Source: Candidatus Levybacteria bacterium RIFCSPLOWO2_01_FULL_38_21 (lineage in GTDB: Bacteria; Patescibacteriota; Microgenomatia; Levybacterales; UBA12049). Taken from it: 42,577 nucleotides of DNA. Below, piece by piece: positions 34,161 through 42,022 of the stretch; positions within the stretch are counted from its first letter, which is position 1; each line of letters starts with the position of its first letter. Below the pieces are notes generated by a model. It was not told the origin of the DNA and searched no databases. It worked only from the letters and a program-made list of their open reading frames with translations. Where the stretch lies: positions 1-42,577 of the forward strand of contig MFOT01000024.1 of NCBI GenBank assembly GCA_001782475.1, in the 5' to 3' direction. Position numbers and translations under genes: made by a program.

Positions 34161-34174
34161 TCTTTTTATCAAAA

Positions 34175-34600
34175 ATGAATAAGGAAAAAGTTGTTCTCTC
34201 TTTTATTGCAGTCGTTTTGGGAATTTTGGTAACAGGAATTGCTTTTTATCTATATCAGACAACCCGGACAATTCCTTCATCGAAAATAAAAACAATCAAA
34301 ATTCCTTCCCAAACTCCCACTTCAAAACCTTCTGTTTTTTTAACAATTAGAGAGCCCTCCGATGAAACTGTTGTTAATAAAAAGGTTGTTGCAGTTTCTG
34401 GAACAACAACAAAAGACGCAACAGTGGTAGTGCTTTCTCCTATTGACGAAGAAGTTATAAAACCTTCCTCAACAGGAGATTTCTCAACAACCATTAATAT
34501 AGACAACGGACAAAACAATATCGAAATAACTTCGATTTCCCCAAACGGAGAAGAAACAAGAATTTTAAGAACAGTTACCTTCTCAACCGAGGAGTTTTAA
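34175..34600 (+). CDS. membrane-anchored Ig-like domain protein
   Basis: Protein of 141 aa. An N-terminal transmembrane helix (about residues 5-27, VVLSFIAVVLGILVTGIAFYLY) is followed by a Ser/Thr/Pro linker and one bacterial Ig-like domain (FLTIREPSDETVVNKKVVAVSG ... NIEITSISPNGEETRILRTVTF), similar to the glucodextranase-B-type fold seen in surface proteins. It is probably exposed outside the cell. The next gene starts 4 nt after its stop. Confidence 0.75.
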   Translation: MNKEKVVLSFIAVVLGILVTGIAFYLYQTTRTIPSSKIKTIKIPSQTPTSKPSVFLTIREPSDETVVNKKVVAVSGTTTKDATVVVLSPIDEEVIKPSSTGDFSTTINIDNGQNNIEITSISPNGEETRILRTVTFSTEEF

Positions 34601-34604
34601 AAAT

Positions 34605-35399
34605 ATGAAAAAGATTCTTAACATCTTAATATTCAACATCTTAATATTCAACATCTTAATATTCAACATCTTAATATTCAACATCTTAATAGGAGACGCA
34701 TATGCTGCCATTAGTCCCACTCCAGAAGAAACCTTAACCCGAGAGAGAATAAATGCATTAACAAATAAAATTGCATCCCGGGTTGCTCAGCTTAAGCTGG
34801 TTGAAAAAAGGGGTGCAATTGGAAAAGTAACAGATGTTTCTAACACACAAATAACATTAGGCGATGTAAATGGCAACACACGGTTTGTGGATGTTGATGA
34901 GTTTACAAAATTTATATCCGGTTCTAAATCTTTTGGTATTTCCGATATAAAAAAGGGACAAAAAATAGGAGTTTTAGGTTTATACAATAAGGAATCAAGA
35001 AGAATGCTTGCAAGGGTAATAGAAGTTCTTAAAATTCCGGATTTTATTCATGGCGCTGTTTCCGAAATAAATAGCAAGAATTTTTCTATAGAAGTTGCTT
35101 TGGAAAACGGAAAACGAATAACGTTAGAAGTTGAAAGTTCCACAAAAACCCTATCATTTGACAGCGAAAAGTCAGAGCTTATAAGATCGGGGTTTTCCAA
35201 AATTAAAGAGGGGGAAAACATAATTGTTATCGGCTTCTTCAGCCAAAAAGACCCAGGTGTTATTATCGGATCAAAGATAATTTTGCTGCCCGGAATTCCC
35301 AAAAATCCAAAAATTAAAATACTACCCAAGCCCTCTCCCACAGAAGGTTCTGTCTCCCCTACTCCGACAGCTTCAGGCAAAAAAACTACATCTTATTAA
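34605..35399 (+). CDS. exported protein with repeat-built signal sequence, DUF5666-like
   Basis: Protein of 264 aa. After MKK the signal region is an array of NILIF repeats coded by a 15-bp tandem repeat, ending at GDAYAA, a plausible signal-peptidase site. The mature part has two or three small beta domains (GKVTDVSNTQITLGDVNGN, DFIHGAVSEINSKNFSIEVA, KEGENIIVIGFF) like the repeated OB-ish domains of DUF5666 proteins, and a Pro/Ser/Thr-rich tail. GAGGAG before the ATG may serve as ribosome binding site. The stop overlaps the peptidase ATG by one base (TAATG). Confidence 0.75.
   Translation: MKKILNILIFNILIFNILIFNILIFNILIGDAYAAISPTPEETLTRERINALTNKIASRVAQLKLVEKRGAIGKVTDVSNTQITLGDVNGNTRFVDVDEFTKFISGSKSFGISDIKKGQKIGVLGLYNKESRRMLARVIEVLKIPDFIHGAVSEINSKNFSIEVALENGKRITLEVESSTKTLSFDSEKSELIRSGFSKIKEGENIIVIGFFSQKDPGVIIGSKIILLPGIPKNPKIKILPKPSPTEGSVSPTPTASGKKTTSY
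34621..34690 (+). repeat. 15-bp tandem repeat in a signal-peptide region
   Basis: The unit ACATCTTAATATTCA repeats four times plus a partial fifth, essentially without mismatch. Each unit adds five residues (NILIF) to the hydrophobic core of the signal sequence. Confidence 0.9.
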
Positions 35400-36499
35400 T
35401 GGAAGATAAAATAAAAAGACTAAAGCTTCTTTTAAAAGAATCGGGATCGGATGCAATTTTAATTTCCTCAGTTCCCAACATCATATATCTTACCAGCTAC
35501 TCTGGGTTTTCTTATTTTGAAAGAGAAGCATTTTTGATTATCACAAATAAAGAAAACTATTTAATAACAGACGGAAGATATGCAGAAATTGCAGCTGATA
35601 TTCCCGGTTTTAAGCTTATTGAAACCTCTTCGGAAAATACTATTGATAGTGTTTTTGAAAATCTAGGTAAAAAAATCAAAAAAATAGGAGTTGAGGAAAA
35701 TGACTTAAGTGTCTCGGAATATCGAAAAATCAGGAAATATTTTAAAACTGCAAATCTTAAAAATCTTCAAAATCTTCGGATTATAAAAAATGATAATGAA
35801 ATAAAAGCGATCAAAAAAGCATGCAGAATCGCAGATATGGCTTTTGATTACATTTTAAGAAAAATAAAAAAAGGGGTAACCGAAAAAGAACTTGCTTTTG
35901 AAATTGGATTTTTTATAAAGAGGGGTGGAGGGGATATTTCATTCCCGCCGATTGTCGCATTTTCAAAAAACTCCTCTATTCCCCATCATCAATCCTCCAA
36001 CCGAAAACTGAAAGCAGACAACATCGTACTACTTGATTTTGGAGTAAAGTTTGATAATTACTACTCCGATATAACAAGAACAGTATTCTTCGGCAAAGCG
36101 GATGATAAATTTAGAAAAATATATCAGACAGTTTTAACTGCGCAACAAAAAGCAATCCACTATATCAACCTCGTAGGTCGTAGGCATCCGACCTACGAGG
36201 TTAGAGCTCGAGAGACTAGAGTTCGAGATATCGATGAAGTGTCTCGAGGGCATATTACTAAACATGGATATCCCACAATCCCTCACTCCTTGGGTCACGG
36301 CATCGGCATTGAAGTTCATGAACCGCCAAGACTTTCCCCAAAAAGTAAAGACATCTTAAGGCCCGGCATGGTTTTCTCAATAGAACCGGGCATCTATATT
36401 CCCGGCTACGGCGGCGTAAGAATTGAAGATTTGGTTTTAATCAAAGAAAATAAGCTCGAAATCCTCACCCATTCCCCAAAAGAGATTATTGAGATATAA
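35399..36499 (+). CDS. M24-family Xaa-Pro aminopeptidase
   Basis: Metallopeptidase of the PepP/PepQ type, 366 aa, removing N-terminal residues before proline. The creatinase N-domain precedes a pita-bread domain with all five metal ligands: LLDFG, SDITRT, HSLGHGIG, SIEPGIY and RIEDLVL. Residues about 257-268 (LVGRRHPTYEVR), between the AQQKAIHYI helix and the following helix, are coded by a family B palindrome and are extra to the family, yet no ligand is disturbed. Third gene of the operon starting at 34175. Confidence 0.92.
   Translation: MEDKIKRLKLLLKESGSDAILISSVPNIIYLTSYSGFSYFEREAFLIITNKENYLITDGRYAEIAADIPGFKLIETSSENTIDSVFENLGKKIKKIGVEENDLSVSEYRKIRKYFKTANLKNLQNLRIIKNDNEIKAIKKACRIADMAFDYILRKIKKGVTEKELAFEIGFFIKRGGGDISFPPIVAFSKNSSIPHHQSSNRKLKADNIVLLDFGVKFDNYYSDITRTVFFGKADDKFRKIYQTVLTAQQKAIHYINLVGRRHPTYEVRARETRVRDIDEVSRGHITKHGYPTIPHSLGHGIGIEVHEPPRLSPKSKDILRPGMVFSIEPGIYIPGYGGVRIEDLVLIKENKLEILTHSPKEIIEI
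36167..36202. repeat. palindrome family B inside M24 peptidase gene
   Basis: AACCTCGTAGGTCG and its exact complement CGACCTACGAGGTT with an 8-bp spacer. Outer arms match the intergenic copy at 23966-24007 (AACCTCGTAGGT). Confidence 0.8.
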
Positions 36500-36515
36500 T
36501 CTTTTCTAAAATAGA

Positions 36516-36544
36516 TTGACATTTTAATCTTTATTAGATAAAAT
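36516..36544 (+). promoter_or_regulatory. promoter of recombinase-like gene, leaderless type
   Basis: TTGACA (36516-36521), 17 bp, TAAAAT (36539-36544), 8 nt to the ATG at 36553. Confidence 0.75.
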
Positions 36545-36552
36545 CAGCCAAA

Positions 36553-37443
36553 ATGACGACAGAAGCAGTTAGAGCTACGGAAGTTTTTCAACAAGATGGG
36601 GTAAGACAAGCCCTTGGTCAATATATAAATTCCGAAAGGTTCTCTGGGGGTACTCTATCTAGAGATACTCGGCTGGCATACTGTGGGGATCTTGCTCAAT
36701 TTGAAAAATTTTGCCAAAACCATGATATTCTTCCTATGAATGCCCTAACGCAACAAGACATTGGTGATTGGCTAAAAGAAATGAAAGAAGAAAAAGGTTA
36801 TGCTAGAGCTACCATTGATAGAAAACGCTCAAGTTTGTCAGGATTTTTGGACTGGGCTCAGACTGAAGGACTAATTCGACCAGATTTTACAATAAGTCTT
36901 CCTAAATCCGAACCGGTAGGGAAAAAGCATAGACCGATTTTGTCGGCCGAACAAGTAGATTCACTAATCTCAAAAGCAAAAAATTTGCGAGATGCTTCTT
37001 TAATTTTGATTGCTCTGACAACTGGTGCAAGCGTAAAAGAAATTGTTAATTTAAATGTAGAAGATATTTTAAGAACCGGAGATGGGAATATTGCAATCAG
37101 ATTTAAGGGGATTGTAAAAAGAGTTCAATCAAGAACATTAGAAGTAGATAAAAAGGCGGGAAGTAAGATCGCCGAATATATCGGAAAATCAGGATTAAAA
37201 CCCAAAGATCCTTTATTTAAAGGCAGAAAGGGACACAGATGGTTAATTCGACAGGGGTTTAATTTTATGTTAAATGGATATGCCCCTAAAATCGGAATGC
37301 AAAATCTCAATCCGCGTATGTTGCGAAATACTTTTATCGCAAACTTTGCTGGAACTGCGCGTCAACTTGATGCGATACTGGGAAAAAGAGAGCCTGAACC
37401 CGCTCGATCCACCTATTTCCCAAGACGCCTTCTTAAGATATAA
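36553..37443 (+). CDS. degenerate tyrosine recombinase-like protein
   Basis: Protein of 296 aa with a XerC/integrase layout: an N-terminal SAM-like domain (SRDTRLAYCGDLAQFEKFCQ, ARATIDRKRSSLSGFLDWA) and a catalytic-fold domain. Key residues are changed: the first Arg region is TGASVKEIVNLN where active enzymes have TGLRxSEL, and HxLRH is replaced by PRMLRNTF. A tyrosine (RSTYFPRR) remains near the end. The protein is probably DNA-binding but not catalytic. Its last codons overlap the -10 box of hisS. Confidence 0.75.
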   Translation: MTTEAVRATEVFQQDGVRQALGQYINSERFSGGTLSRDTRLAYCGDLAQFEKFCQNHDILPMNALTQQDIGDWLKEMKEEKGYARATIDRKRSSLSGFLDWAQTEGLIRPDFTISLPKSEPVGKKHRPILSAEQVDSLISKAKNLRDASLILIALTTGASVKEIVNLNVEDILRTGDGNIAIRFKGIVKRVQSRTLEVDKKAGSKIAEYIGKSGLKPKDPLFKGRKGHRWLIRQGFNFMLNGYAPKIGMQNLNPRMLRNTFIANFAGTARQLDAILGKREPEPARSTYFPRRLLKI

Positions 37444-37444
37444 T
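37439..37444 (+). promoter_or_regulatory. hisS -10 box, leaderless type
   Basis: TATAAT overlaps the stop codon of the recombinase-like gene and lies six bases before the GTG at 37451. No good -35 box is seen. Confidence 0.5.
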
Positions 37445-37450
37445 ACAAGA

Positions 37451-38680
37451 GTGATAAAAATAAAACCGCAAACATTAAAGGGTTTTCGAGACTTCTTGCC
37501 CAAAGAGGTAAAAAAAAGACAGTGGCTGATAAATATTTTAATATCGGTCTTTGAGTCTTATGGTTTTGAACCTTTGGAAACTCCCTCTCTTGAGTATGCA
37601 GAAGTTCTCCGCGGTAAATACGGGGAAGAAGAAAAACTAATATATGAATTTGAGACAAGAGGAAAAGATAAAGTAGCACTAAGATATGACCAGACAGTCC
37701 CTCTTTCGCGTGTAATAACTCAATATCAAAACGAATTAGTTTTCCCTTTTAAACGTTATCAAATTCAAAATGTTTGGAGAGGGGAAAATCCTCAGAAAGG
37801 ACGGTACAGAGAATTTATTCAGTGCGATGCAGATATTATCGGCTCCTCCTCCCCTATTGCAGATGCGGAAATACTAAGGCTTGTTCTTGATGTTTACAAA
37901 ACACTTAGGCTTAATATTACTATAAAAATAAACGATAGAGAAAATTTCAAAAACATGGATAAGAAATATGTTTCGGCAATTGACAAACTTGAGAAAATCG
38001 GAGAAAGCGCAGTTCTTTCTGAGATGGTTGATAAAGGAATGGCAAGTGAGGGTGCCAAAAAAGCATTGTCAAGTCTTCAGAAAAAACCACAGACAGCAAA
38101 AATTAAAGAAATACTTTCTGTTCTTAAAAAGATAGGCGCTGATATGGGCAGGATAATTTATGAACCCACTCTTGCCCGCGGTCTCAACTATTATACAGAG
38201 ATGATTTTTGAGACGGTTGCACAAAATAGCTCAGGTTCTTTGTGTTCAGGCGGACGCTTTGATAAATTAATAGGAAAATTCCTGCCTGCCGGCAGGCAAG
38301 GTTCAGGGGTTAATGTTCCCGCGGTTGGTTTTGGGTTGGGGTTTGACAGAACTTTAGAAATTCTTGAGGAAAAAAATCTTATTCCCCAACTAAAATCTTC
38401 CTCAAAATTTCTGGTTACAACATTTAATAAGGATTCTAAAGATAAATCTCTTGAAGTTTACAAAAAATTAAGAGATGAGAGCATCAATTGCGAAATCTTT
38501 CTAGATGAGACTGCAGGTTTGGAAAAACAATTAAAATATGCCGACAAAAAGGGTATTTCCTATGTTTTAATAATCGGACCAAAAGAAATAAAAGAAGACA
38601 AAGCTACTATTAAAAACTTAAAAACCGGAGATCAAAAAACAGTTTCCGTTGAAGAATTGATCAAGCAGTTTAACAATTGA
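37451..38680 (+). CDS. hisS: histidyl-tRNA synthetase
   Basis: Class II aminoacyl-tRNA synthetase, 409 aa from the GTG at 37451. The track start at 37274 lies inside the previous gene. Landmarks are KGFRDFLP, the motif 2 region (ENPQKGRYREFIQCDADIIG), ARGLNYYTEMIFE, and motif 3 AVGFGLGFDRTLEIL, then the anticodon-binding domain. Residues about 277-284 (LPAGRQG) are coded by a perfect family C palindrome, placed in the loop before motif 3. A -10 box just before the GTG supports this start. Confidence 0.95.
   Translation: MIKIKPQTLKGFRDFLPKEVKKRQWLINILISVFESYGFEPLETPSLEYAEVLRGKYGEEEKLIYEFETRGKDKVALRYDQTVPLSRVITQYQNELVFPFKRYQIQNVWRGENPQKGRYREFIQCDADIIGSSSPIADAEILRLVLDVYKTLRLNITIKINDRENFKNMDKKYVSAIDKLEKIGESAVLSEMVDKGMASEGAKKALSSLQKKPQTAKIKEILSVLKKIGADMGRIIYEPTLARGLNYYTEMIFETVAQNSSGSLCSGGRFDKLIGKFLPAGRQGSGVNVPAVGFGLGFDRTLEILEEKNLIPQLKSSSKFLVTTFNKDSKDKSLEVYKKLRDESINCEIFLDETAGLEKQLKYADKKGISYVLIIGPKEIKEDKATIKNLKTGDQKTVSVEELIKQFNN
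38281..38301. repeat. palindrome family C inside hisS
   Basis: CCTGCCTGCCGGCAGGCAAG, read in frame as LPAGRQG between the GGRFDKLIGKF and PAVGFGLG blocks. Confidence 0.85.
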
Positions 38681-38705
38681 ACAATCTAACAATTTTCTGT
38701 ATAAT
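38677..38705 (+). promoter_or_regulatory. rpmE promoter, near-leaderless
   Basis: TTGAAC (38677-38682), 17 bp, TATAAT (38700-38705), 8 nt to the ATG at 38714. The -35 box overlaps the hisS stop. Confidence 0.75.
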
Positions 38706-38713
38706 TATAGCGT

Positions 38714-39013
38714 ATGAGAACAGCAATTCACCCACAATATTTTGAGAATGCACAGGTTATTTGCGCCTGCGGCAACAGATTTACTGTGGGATCAACAAAG
38801 GAAATAATCCATATTGAGCTTTGCAACAAATGTCACCCATTTTATACAGGCGAGCAAAGATTCGTAGACTCCGCATCCAGAATTCAAAAATTCCAAGAAA
38901 AACAAAAAACAGCAGCCGAACATACTGCAAAAAAAATTAAAAAGACAGAAGATAAAAAGCAAAAAGATACAACCCCAAAGACTCTGCGGGAAATGCTAAT
39001 GTCAATAAAATAA
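38714..39013 (+). CDS. rpmE: ribosomal protein bL31
   Basis: Protein of 99 aa. Residues 1-60 are bL31: MRTAIHPQYFENAQVICACGNRFTVGST with the CxC pair, then ELCNKCHPFYTGEQRFVD with the second CxxC, so it is the zinc-binding form. The C-terminal 35 residues are a Lys-rich extension (KKIKKTEDKKQKD) not found in standard bL31, probably binding rRNA. Own promoter; prfA follows after a short repeat tract. Confidence 0.93.
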   Translation: MRTAIHPQYFENAQVICACGNRFTVGSTKEIIHIELCNKCHPFYTGEQRFVDSASRIQKFQEKQKTAAEHTAKKIKKTEDKKQKDTTPKTLREMLMSIK

Positions 39014-39065
39014 GCACTAGCTACTAGTTACTAACTACTAGTTGCTAGTTGCTAACTACTAGCCT
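39014..39065. repeat. CTAGTTGCTAACTACTAG-type repeat tract before prfA
   Basis: The spacer consists of repeated CTACTAGTTACTAACTA and CTAGTTGCTAACTACTAG words running up to the prfA start. A short related piece (ACTAGTAGCTAGTATTATAG) lies upstream of yebC at 21991-22010. Confidence 0.65.
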
Positions 39066-39968
39066 ATGAATGACTATAGAAAAGCACAAATTGAAGAACT
39101 CTTAAGAAAAATTGAAGAAGCAAAAGCACTTCTTAATGACCCAGTGATTTCCGAACTTGCGGCAAGAGAAATAAAAGAATTCGAAGTTCAAAAAAAAGCT
39201 TTAGAGCAGGATCTGTTAAAAAATAATGGTGCTGAAGAAGAATCGCTTGATGATAAAAATGTGATTATGGAAATAAAAGGCGCTGCGGGAGGTAAAGAAG
39301 CAAAGCTATGGGGAGAAGAACTCCTTAGAATGTATATAAAATTTGCTCAAAAAAACGGATTTAAAATTGAACAAATCGATGATGATGTAATTAGAATTTC
39401 TGGAAAAAATCCATTCGGCAAGCTCAGGACAAGCGTTTTTGGATTTTTCAAATATGAAGCGGGTGTCCACAGAGTTCAGCGTATCCCAGAAACAGAAAAG
39501 CGCGGAAGAGTCCACACATCAACAGCGATAGTTTCTGTACTTCCCGAACTTGAGGATATAGATCTTCACATAAGCCCGGAGGATATCGAATTTGAGGCAT
39601 TTAGAGCAGGCGGACACGGGGGGCAGAATGTAAATAAAGTCTCAAGTGCGGTAAGAATAAAACATAAACCAACGGGAGTAGTTGTAACTTGCCGTACAGA
39701 GCGCTCGCAAGGCCAAAACAGAGAAAACGCAATGAAACTTCTTCGTTCCAAACTTTGGGAGGTAGAAATTGAAAAACAAAATAAAATAATCGGCGAGCTT
39801 AAGTCCACGCAGGTTGGAAAAGGAATGAGAGCCGAAAAAATAAGAACTTACAATTTTGCGCAAAACCGCCTAACAGACCACAGAGTACATAAATCTTGGT
39901 ACAACCTTGAAAAGATAATGGACGGTGATCTCGATGAAGCACTGAATACCATCCGGGAAAGAATTTAG
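39066..39968 (+). CDS. prfA: peptide chain release factor 1 (short form)
   Basis: Class I release factor, 300 aa. The catalytic GGQ motif is in GGHGGQNVNKVSSAVRI, and the stop-codon tripeptide is PET (RIPETEKRGRVHTS), matching the PxT of RF1 that reads UAA and UAG. RF1 is normally about 355-360 aa; the N-terminal domain 1 is shortened here. Residues about 117-124 (FGKLRTS) are coded by a family D repeat (39415-39437). UGA stops are used in this window (e.g. hisS), so an RF2 must be coded elsewhere. Confidence 0.93.
   Translation: MNDYRKAQIEELLRKIEEAKALLNDPVISELAAREIKEFEVQKKALEQDLLKNNGAEEESLDDKNVIMEIKGAAGGKEAKLWGEELLRMYIKFAQKNGFKIEQIDDDVIRISGKNPFGKLRTSVFGFFKYEAGVHRVQRIPETEKRGRVHTSTAIVSVLPELEDIDLHISPEDIEFEAFRAGGHGGQNVNKVSSAVRIKHKPTGVVVTCRTERSQGQNRENAMKLLRSKLWEVEIEKQNKIIGELKSTQVGKGMRAEKIRTYNFAQNRLTDHRVHKSWYNLEKIMDGDLDEALNTIRERI
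39415..39437. repeat. palindrome family D half-element inside prfA
   Basis: TTCGGCAAGCTCAGGACAAG followed by CG, read in frame as FGKLRTS. Corresponds to one arm of the elements at 15437, 27241 and 28352. Confidence 0.6.
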
Positions 39969-40120
39969 AATCTAAAATTGCTCTATTTTTCAATATTTTG
40001 ATCCAGAAGATCTCAGTTGACAAAAAGAGCATAATGCAATATTATTGCGTTGGCAGGATGAAGTAGGAAGTTTTATCGAAAGATGAAATTTTCGAAACAT
40101 TCTGCTTTTTTATTGACTTT

Positions 40121-41839
40121 TTAGAAGGGGGAAAGTCCCAAAAACTTTATGTCCTTATTCTTCAAAGTTTCTATTTTATCTAAATTATTCTCTTCTATTA
40201 ACTTTGCGACTTGCCTTCCGCCTGCAAGATGTGGCAGAACAACATAATCAGCCCCTGCTTTATATAAAGCCTTGGTTTCATCTAAGTCAAAAGCCATTAC
40301 TACAACTTTTGCTTTCCTGTTTTCATGCCTTAATTCCTTAAGAATAAGCAGATTGTCTTCAAAATCCGGAATAGTAGAAATAACAAGTTTTGCGCTGTCT
40401 AATTGTGCTCTTTCTTGAATATCCAAATCGGAAATATCTCCAAAGAGTTTATGAGCTTTATTTCCTGCCTTGCCGGCAGGCAGGTGCTCAAGTTTCTTAA
40501 AAATTTCAGGATCAAAATCCACCAAAACAACATCTATATCCATATCATCAAGGGATGAAAGAACGCTTTGTCCCATCTGATCTCCTCCTATTACAACAAC
40601 GTGGTCTTTTAAAACCGGAATTTTGGAAATGGACTCAACCGCTTCTTCTGCCCCAGCATTGGTAAACTCCAAAAAAGAAAGACCGTACTTTAAAAACTTA
40701 TAGATATTTTTGCTCCAAACCATTAGATATGTTGAAATCGTAAATGTAATAATTGCGCAAAGGGTTATAAGAGATACTACCTCATTTGAAATATGACCGA
40801 GTTTTGCTCCCAAAAAAACAGCGATAAGAGAAAATTCCGAAACTTGCCCAAGATTTACTCCGGTTAAAAACGAGGTTCTTTTTTTAAAACCCAAAATCCC
40901 CATAATAATCATTACAATAAAAGGCTTTAGTATCAAAACTAAGACAGACAGCACAATCGCCGCCTCAAAAATAGACAAAATATTTCCGAAAGTCATCTGA
41001 ATGCCCAAAAGAACAAAAAACAGTATTATAAAAAAATCCTGTAAAATTTTTGCCCGGGCGATAATCTGATAATTTACAATTGAGTTGGCAAGAGCAAGAC
41101 CTGCCAAAAATCCTCCAATCTCCAAGGAAAATCCGATAGAACTTACCAATGCTGACAAACCAAAAACCCACGCGATACTTGCCAGAAAAAGAGTTTCTGT
41201 GGACCCCGCAATCCTGTCTATAAGTTTTGGAAAAACATTACTGCCCAAATACCAGACAGCTCCAAATAAAATTACCCCTTTTATAAGTATCTGCGCAAAT
41301 TTAGCAAATGGTTCTATTGTAACAAGCTGGGGGTTAAAACCGGAGAGAAAAATAAGTATGGCAATTGCCAAAAAGTCCTGAATAAGAAGTACGCCAATTG
41401 CTATTTTCCCGTGCAAACTATGGAGCTCTCTTTTCCCGGATATAAGTTTTAAGACGATAACCGTTGATGAAAACGTGACTGCAATACCAATATATACTGC
41501 GCTTAGCACATTAAATCCAAAAAGAAGAGAAATTATGTATCCGCTCAGAAAAGAAAGTAAAACCTGAACTGCCGAAACTATAATTGCAACTCTTGTGATT
41601 GATGTAAAATCTTTTATCCTGATTTCAAGACCAAGTGTAAAAAGCAAAAATGTAATTCCAAGTTCACCTAATGTCTTTAGGAACTCCGGGTTTTGAATAT
41701 TCAAAAATCCCAGAGGCCCGATTACAACACCCGTTAAGATATAAGCTAAGATCGCAGGCTGTTTTAAAAGCCGGAAAACAAATGCCAGAACCGCTGCAAG
41801 ACATATAATAATTGTTATTTCCAAAAAAACAGGCGCCAC
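40121..41839 (-). CDS. CPA2-family cation/proton antiporter with TrkA-N domain
   Basis: KefB/KefC-like monovalent cation:proton antiporter, 572 aa. About twelve transmembrane helices (residues 1-380) start with ILAYILTGVVIGPLGFL and include the EIGGFLAGLALANS helix typical of the family. The cytosolic RCK/TrkA-N domain begins VVVIGGDQMGQSVL and binds a nucleotide ligand that gates transport. Residues about 452-459 (LPAGKAG), inside the RCK domain after DFDPEIFKKLE, come from a family C palindrome (40464-40484). The substrate is K+ or Na+. The gene stands alone. Confidence 0.92.
   Translation of the reverse strand: MAPVFLEITIIICLAAVLAFVFRLLKQPAILAYILTGVVIGPLGFLNIQNPEFLKTLGELGITFLLFTLGLEIRIKDFTSITRVAIIVSAVQVLLSFLSGYIISLLFGFNVLSAVYIGIAVTFSSTVIVLKLISGKRELHSLHGKIAIGVLLIQDFLAIAILIFLSGFNPQLVTIEPFAKFAQILIKGVILFGAVWYLGSNVFPKLIDRIAGSTETLFLASIAWVFGLSALVSSIGFSLEIGGFLAGLALANSIVNYQIIARAKILQDFFIILFFVLLGIQMTFGNILSIFEAAIVLSVLVLILKPFIVMIIMGILGFKKRTSFLTGVNLGQVSEFSLIAVFLGAKLGHISNEVVSLITLCAIITFTISTYLMVWSKNIYKFLKYGLSFLEFTNAGAEEAVESISKIPVLKDHVVVIGGDQMGQSVLSSLDDMDIDVVLVDFDPEIFKKLEHLPAGKAGNKAHKLFGDISDLDIQERAQLDSAKLVISTIPDFEDNLLILKELRHENRKAKVVVMAFDLDETKALYKAGADYVVLPHLAGGRQVAKLIEENNLDKIETLKNKDIKFLGLSPF
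40464..40484. repeat. palindrome family C inside antiporter gene
   Basis: CCTGCCTTGCCGGCAGGCAG, read on the minus strand as LPAGKAG, the same peptide as in GyrA. Confidence 0.8.
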
Positions 41840-41973
41840 AAACTAATAATAACAGAATATTTAAAAACTTTACAAATCATATTGATTGGAGCATGGCGTT
41901 TCGCCACAAAACATCAAACAAAACTTCTTCCCCAGATATCCCAATGAGTAATTAAGGGTTTGTAAATAGTAAG

Positions 41974-42003
41974 TTGTACTTTTGTACTCAAATATGCTAT
42001 AAA
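41974..42003 (+). promoter_or_regulatory. promoter of methyltransferase gene
   Basis: TTGTAC (41974-41979), 18 bp, TATAAA (41998-42003), 19 nt before the ATG at 42023. Confidence 0.45.
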
Positions 42004-42022
42004 CTCAGCGATACCTAATATC

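Noticed and set aside
34621-34690. CRISPR or structural RNA for the 15-bp tandem repeats
   Set aside because: Units are contiguous without spacers and lie in frame in a coding sequence.
24311-40484. CRISPR array as explanation of the recurring palindromes
   Set aside because: Copies are single, dispersed, irregularly spaced and inside genes; no array or cas gene is present.
41894-41906. TGGCG-TTT-CGCCA hairpin upstream of the antiporter gene
   Set aside because: Too short, no T tract and no second copy seen.
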